Positions 21,101-28,664 of a stretch of DNA of 64,000 bases are shown piece by piece. Made by a program: the position numbers and the translations under genes. This DNA is from Planctomycetota bacterium (GTDB lineage: Bacteria; Planctomycetota; UBA1135; GCA-002748355). Below the pieces are notes generated by a model. It was given only the letters and a program-made list of their open reading frames with translations, was not told the DNA's origin and searched no databases. The stretch spans positions 15,503-79,502 of the forward strand of contig JACKHW010000012.1 in assembly GCA_020638795.1 (NCBI GenBank), given 5' to 3'. Numbering within the stretch: the stretch's first letter is position 1; each line of letters begins with the position of its first letter.

Positions 21101-21495
21101 TCGAACGCGGACGCTACGAGGAGGCATCCCGAATGGCCTCTTCTGCCGTGCAAGAAGCTCGCGACGCGATCGCGATGGCCGAACGCACGCGGCGCTCGTT
21201 CCCGTCGAGTCGCGGCGGAGGCTTCGGATTGCCGAGCGGCGGTCGCATCGGTGGCATCGACGTCGGCAACCTCGTGCGCGACATCTTCCAGCAAGCGACG
21301 ATCGAGTGGTCGGGCCATCGTCGCTATCAGGGACCGGTCGGTGTTCCACGCATTCCGGATGCTGGGCGCCGAAGCCCATCGACGTCGTCCCAGCCGAGCT
21401 CGACGTCGCGACCGCAGTCGGCACCCGAACCGACCGTGCGCGACTCGCCGAAACGCGAAGACGATTCGGGTTTCGGGCCCAGCTTCGATTGGTAA
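18196..21495 (+). CDS. TPM-domain (YgcG-like) membrane protein with very long helical C-terminal region; apparent CTG start
   Basis: A 1099-residue protein. No in-frame ATG, GTG or TTG lies between the upstream stop at 18133 and the GTG at 18283, yet the codons before 18283 encode a good signal peptide (NLSVTTRAATIVAAWLAFAA, then VSLAQ). A CTG at 18196 supplies the start: it overlaps the previous gene's TGA as CTGA and has GGAG at 18186-18189, six bases upstream. Residues 37-175 form a TPM-phosphatase-like domain (SILLIALEPRTIRLSLGTGY). A transmembrane helix follows (WLIGGGAALGFAGLTGAAAL, about 179-199) with RRRKRRR after it. About 800 residues of charged cytoplasmic helix come next. The C-terminus is Gly/Ser/Pro-rich. 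TPM proteins often pair with LemA, PspA or Toastrack proteins; the role is probably membrane maintenance. Confidence 0.72.
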   Translation: MNLSVTTRAATIVAAWLAFAAVSLAQERFVRVATLDAAIRAYADGGRLLVAGSVPLEDGKARRLAAELADNGHWVAVLAASAVDLEQTWVRRLGIGLRAETSFGRDARDSILLIALEPRTIRLSLGTGYTEGGGISEGDASLIEPARRALRDGVRVDDAIRDTIATVERRYAAALRFPWLIGGGAALGFAGLTGAAALARRRKRRRAIARYDEWSKLLGEQAGALIELKRWGRILSANPRYRGKTKQLADGIVTDVQHIALIRGGILEALDHAKDLIWPSGAGRWLNTVTSWRYDKALDVMSRAKVRFDADGDLARALRGEAIGDGELTSIWEAAREVRRESRTFDELVGEQSTRAKRVDDVVKRIQKCTQIVESSLNVLRARIDRFANSINEFETLTDDDSRCRLDALRASLLASFEREYETTRTIALPDPVLAVDESGRAERRLQRAEELLEDLVQIVHEALPNVASGKTALSTQGIQVDWIDRRVRSIFEDANVWFESLAKDGQDVGNLAPPSIFDATSKTFDDMARALDIARSRHDIGIPAISGLRGEVMSERVRIAERLHLDASAILVEHDANPDEYLARASEKLDASVESLGSGELEEAASLVADATRETQAAREILDDTRAALARFGERSNELSSRVGSIVEQSIPETEPLVESLALYADSALQRHHLEGEVPEGRTSIRSNVTEAKEHVRAARRCLESASSLHRSGGILQGDHELNRAESFLKLALLRLQELTERRALLTRTEEDNERAVRVLDDLARDVTRSRTGREVTLATGSKIDEAARAFAAIADLPSTGRDPFARSSRIDEARALLHAARSGIDADRAMRAEAARSLDLAREMSSQARTRSEDARRDHIPDSDRILEAARRIPEIDQRLDGFARELDEPHRDWVELDARIDAMHAQAFDIKSTLDREIEAGRVALRDIERAGEAVREAASYTDSSFGIRLPGSPGRAAHVRAKELLERGRYEEASRMASSAVQEARDAIAMAERTRRSFPSSRGGGFGLPSGGRIGGIDVGNLVRDIFQQATIEWSGHRRYQGPVGVPRIPDAGRRSPSTSSQPSSTSRPQSAPEPTVRDSPKREDDSGFGPSFDW

Positions 21496-21504
21496 CGACG
21501 GGTC

Positions 21505-22608
21505 TTACCGACCGTTCCGCTCGAGTTCGAGCAGACGCTGTTTGCGCCACAGTCCGCCACCGTAGCCCGTGAGCTTGCCATCGCTCCCGATGACGCGATG
21601 ACAGGGAATCAGGATCGCGATGCGGTTCCGACCATTGGCTCGCCCGACAGCTCGACTGGCGCCTGCCTTGCCGATCGCACGTGCAAGATCGGCATAGCTT
21701 CTCGTTTCGGCATACGGGATCGCCTGCAACTCGGTCCAGACCTCGGCCTCGAACGGTGTCGCCACGGGCGCCAGCGGTACATCGAACTGCTGCCTTGTTC
21801 CCGCATGGTATTGCTCGAGCTCACTTCGAAGTTGATCGAGAAGTTCATGGCTCCCGGGCACGATCGACGTGCGGTAGTGCTTTCGAATCTCGTCGAGTTC
21901 GGTCTCGAGTGCACGTCGATCGAGGAACTCACACATCACGATTCCGCGCGGAGCATCCTCCCCTGTCGCCGCGATCGCGAGCATTGCGCCTAGCGGCGTC
22001 GAGATGCGTTCGGCAACGAGGTGTCCGCGCCTGGTCGCGCGCGTCGGCGGATCACCGAACAACTTGGACCATGCCTCGCGAAACCCGCTCTCGGACTCGA
22101 ACCCGGCATCGAACGCCACGGACGAAATCGACTCACCATCCCGCAATGCAGTCATCGCTCTCCCCAAGCGCATCGCGCGCTGATACCCATGAAAACTCAC
22201 ACCATGCCGAGCCTGATACCAGCGCCGCGCCCGAGCGGGCTCGATTTCGAGACGTCGAAGATCTTCGTCACGAAGTCGTCGCATCGGATCGCGTCGCAGC
22301 TCGCCCTCGAGTCGTTTGACCCACTCGGGCTCGTCGTCGATCGACGACGGACGACAGCGCTTGCACGGACGATAGCCGAGACGCTCGGCGTCGACCGGCG
22401 TAGCGACGAACTCGACGTTCTCGCGCTTCGGCAGTCGCGCGGGACACGTGATCTTGCAGTAGATCCCGGTGGTCTTGACGCAAACGTGAAACACGCCCAC
22501 GTAGCTCGCATCCCGACCCGAGAACGCACGCCACATCTCGTCAGCTTCGGGAAGTCGGGCGCGGGACAGGGCCGATTCACTGATCTTCGATGTTCGACCG
22601 GAACTCAT
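21505..22608 (-). CDS. ada: Ada-type bifunctional methylphosphotriester/O6-methylguanine-DNA methyltransferase and regulator
   Basis: Repairs alkylated DNA by suicidal methyl transfer and, in known Ada proteins, activates its own regulon once methylated. The 367-residue protein has all three modules. First is the Zn-binding Ada domain, GVFHVCVKTTGIYCKITCPARLPKRENVEF through GYRPCKRCRP, with the four metal cysteines in place. Second is an AraC-type HTH (SISSVAFDAGFESESGFREAWSKLFG). Third is the methyltransferase domain with the active-site motif AILIPCHRVIGSDGKLTGYGGGLWRK. I start at the ATG at 22608; an upstream in-frame ATG at 22644 gives 12 extra residues without conserved character. It is convergent with the TPM gene and divergent from the dipeptidase fusion gene, with about 90 bp between starts. 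Confidence 0.93.
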   Translation of the reverse strand: MSSGRTSKISESALSRARLPEADEMWRAFSGRDASYVGVFHVCVKTTGIYCKITCPARLPKRENVEFVATPVDAERLGYRPCKRCRPSSIDDEPEWVKRLEGELRRDPMRRLRDEDLRRLEIEPARARRWYQARHGVSFHGYQRAMRLGRAMTALRDGESISSVAFDAGFESESGFREAWSKLFGDPPTRATRRGHLVAERISTPLGAMLAIAATGEDAPRGIVMCEFLDRRALETELDEIRKHYRTSIVPGSHELLDQLRSELEQYHAGTRQQFDVPLAPVATPFEAEVWTELQAIPYAETRSYADLARAIGKAGASRAVGRANGRNRIAILIPCHRVIGSDGKLTGYGGGLWRKQRLLELERNGR

Positions 22609-22700
22609 GCGTAGAGTGTCCCCGTGGCGCGCCGCGTCCTCCACCGGAGAATCGACATCGATGTCGAGAGCCTGGGCTATCCGCGAGTTGATTCACGAAC

Positions 22701-24971
22701 ATGATTCTGTCCATCCCGCCCGCCGTCCTCCCGGCTCTGTCCCTCTCCCTCGCGCTGCTTCCGTTCCAGGGAGGAGACCCGAAGACCCAGAAGACGACAT
22801 CGGTCGAAACCGCACTCCGAAAGGCATTCGACGAGCTCCACGCGCGCAGTGATTTCCCCGGTGCGACGCTCGCCGTCATCTTGCCGAACGGTCGCGAGAT
22901 CACGATCGCGGTCGGAAAGTCGTCGCTCGAGCCCGCGGAGGACATGCGCCCCACGCACCTGATGCCTTGGGGTAGCGTAGGGAAGACGTTCGTCGCCGCG
23001 ATGGCGCTCGACTCGATCGCACAGGGAAAGCTGCAGCTCGAGGACCGTGTCGCGACGCATCTGGGTGACGCAGGCGAGTCGGACTGGTTCGCACGGCTGC
23101 CGAACCACGACGCGATCACGATTGCCGACCTACTACGGCATACGTCGGGTCTGCCGCGCTACGTCTTCGCGCGAGCATTCTGGAACGAGCTACGCGCGGA
23201 TCCATCGAAGACGTGGTCGCCTCGTGAACTCCTCCGATACGTCTTCGACTCGAAGCCGTTGTTCGAGGCGGGGACGAACTTCGCGTATTCCGACACCAAC
23301 TACATCCTCCTCGGGATCGTTCTGGAGCAGGTCACGAAGACGAGGGTCTACGACTGGGTTCTCGAGAACCTCGTGAGGCCGAACGACCTTCAACACACCG
23401 AACCGATGACGTCACGAAAGTTGAAGGACGTTGCCCAAGGCCATGTTGGCGTGACCAAACCACTCGTCGGATCACCGCTCGCGATCGGCGACGATGGGCT
23501 GTTCGTGATCAACCCACAGTTCGAGTGGTGTGGTGGCGGATGGTACGGTTCTGCCCTCGATCTCGCACGGTGGGGACGACTTCTCTGGTCCGGCCAGGTG
23601 CTTCGTCATCCGTATCTGCAATCCGTGACGAACGGCGTCGATGCAGCACGAGCATTCGGCCAAGGATCGCAGTACGGCGTTGGCGCCATTCTGCGACGAG
23701 ACGGAAAGCTACGCTCCATCGGGCACGATGGTGTGTTCCCCGGGTACTCGGCAGCCGTCGACTGGTTTCCTGACGTTGGCATCGCCGCGGCGCTCCTCGT
23801 CAACGAAGACGGAGCGCGCGAGACCGGGATCGATGGTCATGAGGCGCTCGTCGCTCTCGTGAAAACCGCGGTCGCTGCGTTCGAAGCCGACGACGATGCC
23901 GATGTGGCAATCGAGCGACTGCGCGATGCACTCTCGATCCATCAACGCACGTTGACGATCGACACGCACAAGGACATCTCGCCTCTGCTCGCCAAGGAGC
24001 CACCGCAAGACCAGGAGCAACACTGGAAGTTCCGGCGTTCCTTCGACCCGACGATTCGAGGTACGTGCCAAGTCGATTTCCCGAAGATGCGCCAAGGTGG
24101 CCTCGACTGCGCGTTCTTCATCGTCTACGTCGGGCAAGGACCGTTGACGGACAACGGCTTTCATCGCGCCAAGAGCACCGCGTTGGACAAGTTCGAAGCG
24201 ATCCATCGCATGGCCCTTCGCTTCCCGGACCAAGTCGAACTCGCTCTACGCGCCGAGGACGTCGAACGCATCGCAGCGCGCGGAAAGTTGGTGGCGTGCA
24301 TCGGCATCGAAAACGGATATCCGATGGGCAACGACCTCGGGCTCATCGAAGAGTTCTACCGGCGCGGCGCGCGCTACATGGGAATCACGCACAACAAACA
24401 CAACCAACTCGGCGACTCGCACACACCCGAGGAACCACTCAACGGCGGACTCACCGAGCTCGGCCGTAGCGCGGTCTCCGAGATGAACCGACTCGGCATC
24501 ATGGTCGATGTCTCTCACACGTCGAAGCAGACAATGCTCGACGCAGTGCGGCACTCGAAAGCGCCCGTACTCGCATCGCATTCCGCGGTTCACGCAATCT
24601 ATGCGCACGGTCGCAATCTCGACGACGAACAATTGCGCGCACTCGCCGCTTCCGGCGGTGTCGTGCAGGTCGTGGCATTCGCGAGCTATCTGGACGACCC
24701 GAAGCGTCCGGGCAAACCGCGCGCGAGTGTCGTCGATCTGTGCGACCACATCGACCATGCGGTTCGTCTGATCGGCATCGACCACGTGGCGATCAGCTCG
24801 GACTTCGATGGCGGCGGCGGCATTCTCGGTTGGAACTCTGCAGCGGAGACCTTCGAGGTCACCCACGAGCTCGTGCGCCGCGGCTACTCCGAGTCGGACA
24901 TCGCGAAGTTGTGGTCCCAGAACACATTGCGCGTCTGGAAAGCCGTCGAAGAGATCGCACGGCGTCATTGA
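22701..24971 (+). CDS. Fusion of an exported serine beta-lactamase-fold hydrolase and an M19 (renal-type) dipeptidase
   Basis: A 756-residue exported protein with two peptidase-type domains. After a signal peptide (MILSIPPAVLPALSLSLALLP) residues 35-400 form a class C/DD-peptidase-like domain. It has the S-x-x-K nucleophile motif WGSVGK (Ser92, Lys95), YSDTNY (Tyr196) and IGHDG near 345. From about residue 415 an M19 membrane-dipeptidase domain follows. Its metal ligands are in place: TIDTHKD (HxD), IGIENG (Glu), VDVSH and ASHSAV (His), then ISSDFDGGGG. M19 enzymes cleave dipeptides, including D-amino-acid-containing ones; the first domain class cleaves D-Ala-type peptide or amide bonds. Joint action on peptidoglycan-derived or D-amino-acid peptides is an inference. 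Its 3' end overlaps the converging MFS gene by 7 bp. Confidence 0.85.
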   Translation: MILSIPPAVLPALSLSLALLPFQGGDPKTQKTTSVETALRKAFDELHARSDFPGATLAVILPNGREITIAVGKSSLEPAEDMRPTHLMPWGSVGKTFVAAMALDSIAQGKLQLEDRVATHLGDAGESDWFARLPNHDAITIADLLRHTSGLPRYVFARAFWNELRADPSKTWSPRELLRYVFDSKPLFEAGTNFAYSDTNYILLGIVLEQVTKTRVYDWVLENLVRPNDLQHTEPMTSRKLKDVAQGHVGVTKPLVGSPLAIGDDGLFVINPQFEWCGGGWYGSALDLARWGRLLWSGQVLRHPYLQSVTNGVDAARAFGQGSQYGVGAILRRDGKLRSIGHDGVFPGYSAAVDWFPDVGIAAALLVNEDGARETGIDGHEALVALVKTAVAAFEADDDADVAIERLRDALSIHQRTLTIDTHKDISPLLAKEPPQDQEQHWKFRRSFDPTIRGTCQVDFPKMRQGGLDCAFFIVYVGQGPLTDNGFHRAKSTALDKFEAIHRMALRFPDQVELALRAEDVERIAARGKLVACIGIENGYPMGNDLGLIEEFYRRGARYMGITHNKHNQLGDSHTPEEPLNGGLTELGRSAVSEMNRLGIMVDVSHTSKQTMLDAVRHSKAPVLASHSAVHAIYAHGRNLDDEQLRALAASGGVVQVVAFASYLDDPKRPGKPRASVVDLCDHIDHAVRLIGIDHVAISSDFDGGGGILGWNSAAETFEVTHELVRRGYSESDIAKLWSQNTLRVWKAVEEIARRH

Positions 24972-26197
24972 GCACTGCTACTTGGCGGCATGGCACGCCG
25001 TGCGAGCAGCACGACGACGAGCGCGATGACGCTCGTCAGGGTTCCCGTGATGACGAATACGAGCGCGAGTCCGATCCATGAGCACAGAGCACCGCCGACC
25101 ATCGCACCGAGCGACACGGCGAGTGCTTTCGCCGAAAACGTGACCGCCATCGCAGCACCGCGGTTCTCGGGTTGCGTCTCCGTCGCGGCGAGACCGAACC
25201 CAGCGGTATTCGATCCCGCAGCCGCCCCGCCGAGGAACACGCGTGCAACGACCAAGAGCGCGAACGCCGGAACGGCAGCGTGCAAGCCCAGGATCAACCC
25301 ACTGACCACGGCACTCGACCACAAGACTCGCCATGCGCCGACTCGATCCGTGAGTTGTCCCCAGAGCGGCGTCGCGACGAGCGTGGCGATCGAGAGGACG
25401 GTGAACAAAGACGCCGCCATTGCCTTGGCAGCTTCGGGATCGTCCGAGCCCGTGACGTCACGCACGAACAATTCCATCTGCGGCGTCGTCGCGCCCAGGC
25501 CGAACTGAACGGCAACGAGCACGAGGAGCGCGCGCCCGAGCACGGGCATCCTCAGGATGCGCACGAAATCCCCATACACACCGCGTAGGACGATGCCGGG
25601 CGACCAACGTTCGTAACTCGAGAGAAGGCTCGCATCCTCGGTCGCGAAAAACATCACGAGGAACGCCGACACGGCGGCACTCGCGGCAACGACGACGAAG
25701 ACGACCCGCATGCCGTAAGCAGGTCCCAGGGCAGCTCCGAGCAGCGGCCCGAAGACGCTTCCGGCAGCCAATGCAGCTTGTAGGTTCCCGGCAACGCGAC
25801 CTTGACGCGCACGCGGAACCGACACCGATACGAGCGTGATGCTGGGAGGTATGAACCCGGAGAACACTCCTTGGCACAGCCGCATCACGAAGAGCTGCAT
25901 CGGTGTCGTCACGAACGCCATCGCACCGACGAAGATCGTGATGGCGAACAGCGCCCGCACGATCATCAACTTGTGACCCAACCGATCGCTCAGCGAACCC
26001 CAGATCGGCCCCATGACTGCAGCGGCGAACGGAGCTGCGCCGAAGCACAGCCCCGACCACCACTCGACCGCTTCGCGGTTCGCGAGTCCGAGCTCCTCGA
26101 GGAAACTCGGAAAGAACGGCAAGAAGCTCATCATCGCGACCGCAGTCACGAGATTGGAGATGAAGACGACGAAGTACGTTCGCTTCCACGCAGGCAT
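24965..26197 (-). CDS. MFS transporter (multidrug-efflux-like)
   Basis: A 410-residue polytopic membrane protein with about 12 hydrophobic segments. It has the MFS loop motif between helices 2 and 3 (GPIWGSLSDRLGHKLMIVRA, the 'motif A' GxLsDRxGrk pattern) and a related half-repeat ATPLWGQLTDRVGAWRVL in the second half. The pattern GFIPPSITLVSVSVPRARQGRVAG in helix 4/5 resembles drug exporters of the DHA1 group. The substrate is not predictable from sequence. I start at the ATG at 26197 (MPAWKRTYFVVF), immediately before helix 1; the frame is open for 17 further codons of unlikely composition. It lies 51 bp downstream of the EamA transporter gene on the same strand, so the two may be co-transcribed. 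Confidence 0.85.
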   Translation of the reverse strand: MPAWKRTYFVVFISNLVTAVAMMSFLPFFPSFLEELGLANREAVEWWSGLCFGAAPFAAAVMGPIWGSLSDRLGHKLMIVRALFAITIFVGAMAFVTTPMQLFVMRLCQGVFSGFIPPSITLVSVSVPRARQGRVAGNLQAALAAGSVFGPLLGAALGPAYGMRVVFVVVAASAAVSAFLVMFFATEDASLLSSYERWSPGIVLRGVYGDFVRILRMPVLGRALLVLVAVQFGLGATTPQMELFVRDVTGSDDPEAAKAMAASLFTVLSIATLVATPLWGQLTDRVGAWRVLWSSAVVSGLILGLHAAVPAFALLVVARVFLGGAAAGSNTAGFGLAATETQPENRGAAMAVTFSAKALAVSLGAMVGGALCSWIGLALVFVITGTLTSVIALVVVLLARRAMPPSSSAQ

Positions 26198-26248
26198 TGG
26201 CACGAGCGTAGTGGTACGTACGCGAATCCGCCCACGACTTCGTGACAC

Positions 26249-27178
26249 TTATCGAATTGGACCGACGCGGCGCGCGGCATCACGCGCTTTCGTGCCGCGC
26301 TTCCCGCGAAGCACTCCGAGGCAGCCGACGAGGATGAGTGCGAGTCCGGCGATCGTGGTCTTCCCGACGGGTTCGCCGCGCACGAGCGAACCGAGACAGA
26401 GGGCGATCGCGGGAGTGACGAAGGCGATCAAACTCATCTTGTAGGCGGGGACCCAACGCAACAGCCAGAAGTAGAGTTGGAACGTGAGCACGGTTCCAGC
26501 AAGCGAGAGGTAGAGCACCGATCCGATCGCGGTGGACGAGGTGACGATGGTGTTGTCCCGTTCGGTGAACCACGCGAATGCCGACAGGAGAACGGCACCG
26601 AGAATCAGCCCGTCCCGGTTGAGGTAGGTCGCGGAGATTCCGGGCCCGGCTCGCTTGATCGCCACGGTGCCGATCGTGCAGACGAGAGGCGAGAGCAGGA
26701 GGATGGCTCCTGCGCGCGCTGCATCTTTGCCAATCGCGGCGAGATCGGTCTCGAACAGCAACACGACACCCAGGAAGCCGACGCAGAGCGCGAGCGCTTG
26801 CGCGAGTCGCAGGCGCTCACCCGTCAAGAACACATGCCCGACGAGCCCCATCATGAGCGGAAAGACTGCCCACAGGACACTCACGAGTCCCGACGGCAAA
26901 ACCGTCTCCGACCAATAGACGATGCCGTACGACAGCGCGAAGTTGAACGTGCCTTGTTGCACGACGACGGCAAGAGGCGGACGCACGCCGCCTTCTCGAC
27001 GGGCGAGGAAGGGCGCGAGCACGAGGAGTGCACCTGCCGCAACGACGAAGCGTGCCGCCGCGCTCGTGAACGGCGGCAGTTCGTCGAGTCCTTCTTTGAT
27101 GACGACCCACGTACTGCCCCAAATCACGCACAAGAGCGCGTAACACGACAGGATGCGGGCACGTGACGGCGAGGACAT
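26249..27178 (-). CDS. EamA/DMT-family transporter
   Basis: A 309-residue membrane protein of the drug/metabolite transporter superfamily with about ten helices arranged as two EamA repeats. The first repeat opens YALLCVIWGSTWVVIKEG, with the diagnostic WGS/T..VIK pattern, and includes LVSVLWAVFPLMMGLVGHVF. The second ends with PVGKTTIAGLALILVGC and a basic tail. Exporters of amino acids or metabolites are common in this family, but the substrate cannot be assigned. The ATG at 27178 is chosen because it directly precedes the conserved first helix; an ORF of 46 extra codons upstream looks non-coding. About 156 bp of sequence separates it from the divergent secreted-protein gene. Confidence 0.87.
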   Translation of the reverse strand: MSSPSRARILSCYALLCVIWGSTWVVIKEGLDELPPFTSAAARFVVAAGALLVLAPFLARREGGVRPPLAVVVQQGTFNFALSYGIVYWSETVLPSGLVSVLWAVFPLMMGLVGHVFLTGERLRLAQALALCVGFLGVVLLFETDLAAIGKDAARAGAILLLSPLVCTIGTVAIKRAGPGISATYLNRDGLILGAVLLSAFAWFTERDNTIVTSSTAIGSVLYLSLAGTVLTFQLYFWLLRWVPAYKMSLIAFVTPAIALCLGSLVRGEPVGKTTIAGLALILVGCLGVLRGKRGTKARDAARRVGPIR

Positions 27179-27334
27179 GGCGCGGAACGGTATCACCTCG
27201 GCGAAAAAAGTCCGCACCGCGCTTACACGCAGAACCGTTTGCAACATCACGATCCAGCCGTTGACACACGAGTCGATCCACCGCCAGAGCACGATCCGGG
27301 TAGGATCCGCAAGCACGTCGAACCTCGAGGAAGC

Positions 27335-28318
27335 ATGCGCCCGATCCCCATCCTGTTGATTTCATTTCTGTTCGGCGTTGCCACGCCGGGAATCCTCGTC
27401 GCCCAAACAGCAGCGACGTCGGACTACGGGCAGTCCTCTGCGACCGGAGGTCACTTGCCGTTCTTGCCGCTCGCGCCGTTCGCGAACAGCTTCGATTCGA
27501 CGAGCGGCTCATCGCGCGGATTTTGGTTTCGCTCGCCGACATCCTGCGTCATCACGGGCCTCAGTGTCGAGAACGAGGCCAATCGTTCGCGGCAGAGCGC
27601 AGCGCTGTTCGTCTTCGGATCCGCGCCGCCCGTGTATCCGGCGTTTCACTACACGACGGCGAGCGAAGTGCGCGCATTCGTGCTGGATGCCGCCGCGAAC
27701 ACGGTCCAGAGCTTCGCACCCGTCGTCGTGCGTGCGGGCGACTACGTCGCGGTGCTCGGAGGAACCGGCGATGGCGTCTCGTCGACGCTCACGACTTCGT
27801 ATTCACTCGGAGTGATGAGATCGAACGTGCTGGGCTTCAATGTCGTTGCACGACGGATCCTCACGCAGAACATTCTGCGCGACAACATCGCAAAGGGAGC
27901 GGGGCTAGGCGTCGCGACCGAAGGCGTCGGCGACGGTCCGTGTGGGCGTGTTCGGCTGTACGTGAGCGGTCAAGACGCGTACGGCCCAGCTCCGCACCTC
28001 GTGGCAGCGACTGCGCCCGCACTCGGAGGAACCGCGAAACTCGATCTCCACTCGGGGATCGCGTCGCCGCAGATCGGGCTCCTCCTCATGGCAGGAGGCA
28101 GGCTCCCGGGCATCCCGACGCCCTACGGCAACCTCAACATCACCCTGCCGTTCTTCATCACGCTACCGGTTCCTCTCGGCAACGGCAGCGCGAGCATCCC
28201 GATACCGAACGACGACAAACTCGCCGGCGTCATCGTGGACTGGCAAGGAGTCGTTCTCGATTTCGCCACGCCTCTGCACGGTATGTCCAACGGCATCGAG
28301 TGGCGACTCGGCAAGTAG
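27335..28318 (+). CDS. Secreted protein with lineage-type C-terminal domain, function unknown
   Basis: A 327-residue exported protein I cannot assign to a function. The ATG at 27335 gives a signal peptide MRPIPILLISFLFGVATPGI with likely cleavage at LVAQ. The N-terminal half is beta-rich: SRGFWFRSPTSCVITGLSVE with repeated short strands, resembling a jelly-roll or appendage domain. The last 105 residues (ALGGTAKLDLHSGIASPQIG, LLLMAGGRLPG, ASIPIPNDDKLAG, SNGIEWRLGK) fit the C-terminal module also found in the proteins at 7357, 44221 and 48338. It is divergent from the EamA transporter gene and followed by a small minus-strand lipoprotein gene. The 96-bp in-frame extension upstream of the ATG lacks any signal-peptide character. 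Confidence 0.65.
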   Translation: MRPIPILLISFLFGVATPGILVAQTAATSDYGQSSATGGHLPFLPLAPFANSFDSTSGSSRGFWFRSPTSCVITGLSVENEANRSRQSAALFVFGSAPPVYPAFHYTTASEVRAFVLDAAANTVQSFAPVVVRAGDYVAVLGGTGDGVSSTLTTSYSLGVMRSNVLGFNVVARRILTQNILRDNIAKGAGLGVATEGVGDGPCGRVRLYVSGQDAYGPAPHLVAATAPALGGTAKLDLHSGIASPQIGLLLMAGGRLPGIPTPYGNLNITLPFFITLPVPLGNGSASIPIPNDDKLAGVIVDWQGVVLDFATPLHGMSNGIEWRLGK

Positions 28319-28339
28319 GAAGCCCTGCGGTGCCGTCGA

Positions 28340-28501
28340 TCAGCGACAGCCACCGCCGCGCCAGAACCGCCCCCAGCGGCGTGGCCTGCAAGGACTCCAA
28401 CAATCGGCGACGATGCAGCCAGTCAGTGGGAAAACGGCGAACGCTGCGATGGCGAGCATCAGAAGGCGCCTCGTGCGCCCCTTGGGCATGCGGATTCTCA
28501 T
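28340..28501 (-). CDS. Small predicted lipoprotein (53 residues)
   Basis: A short ORF translated by hand from the ATG at 28501 to TGA at 28340-28342. The product starts MRIRMPKGRTRR, continues with a hydrophobic core LLMLAIAAFAVF and ends that helix with PLTGC, a good lipobox. The basic region, hydrophobic region and lipobox come in the expected order and spacing. The mature part is only about 24 residues, rich in Cys, Arg and Gly (ADCWSPCRPRRWGRFWRGGG). No function is evident. There is no clear ribosome-binding site, which is common in this window. It lies about 160 bp downstream of gcvP on the same strand and tail-to-tail with the secreted protein gene. Confidence 0.45.
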   Translation of the reverse strand: MRIRMPKGRTRRLLMLAIAAFAVFPLTGCIVADCWSPCRPRRWGRFWRGGGCR

Positions 28502-28664
28502 GACTAGCGTACACGCAAGGAGCGGGCCAACGTTGCTTCTGCGCGTAACGCCCTGCTCACAACGACGATAGACACGCCCGAGGCCCCAAGGGGTTGTCCC
28601 CCTCAGAGGTCAGCATGCCCCGCTCGCGACGCGGAACTCCACGTCCGCGGCACCGTGGCGGCGT

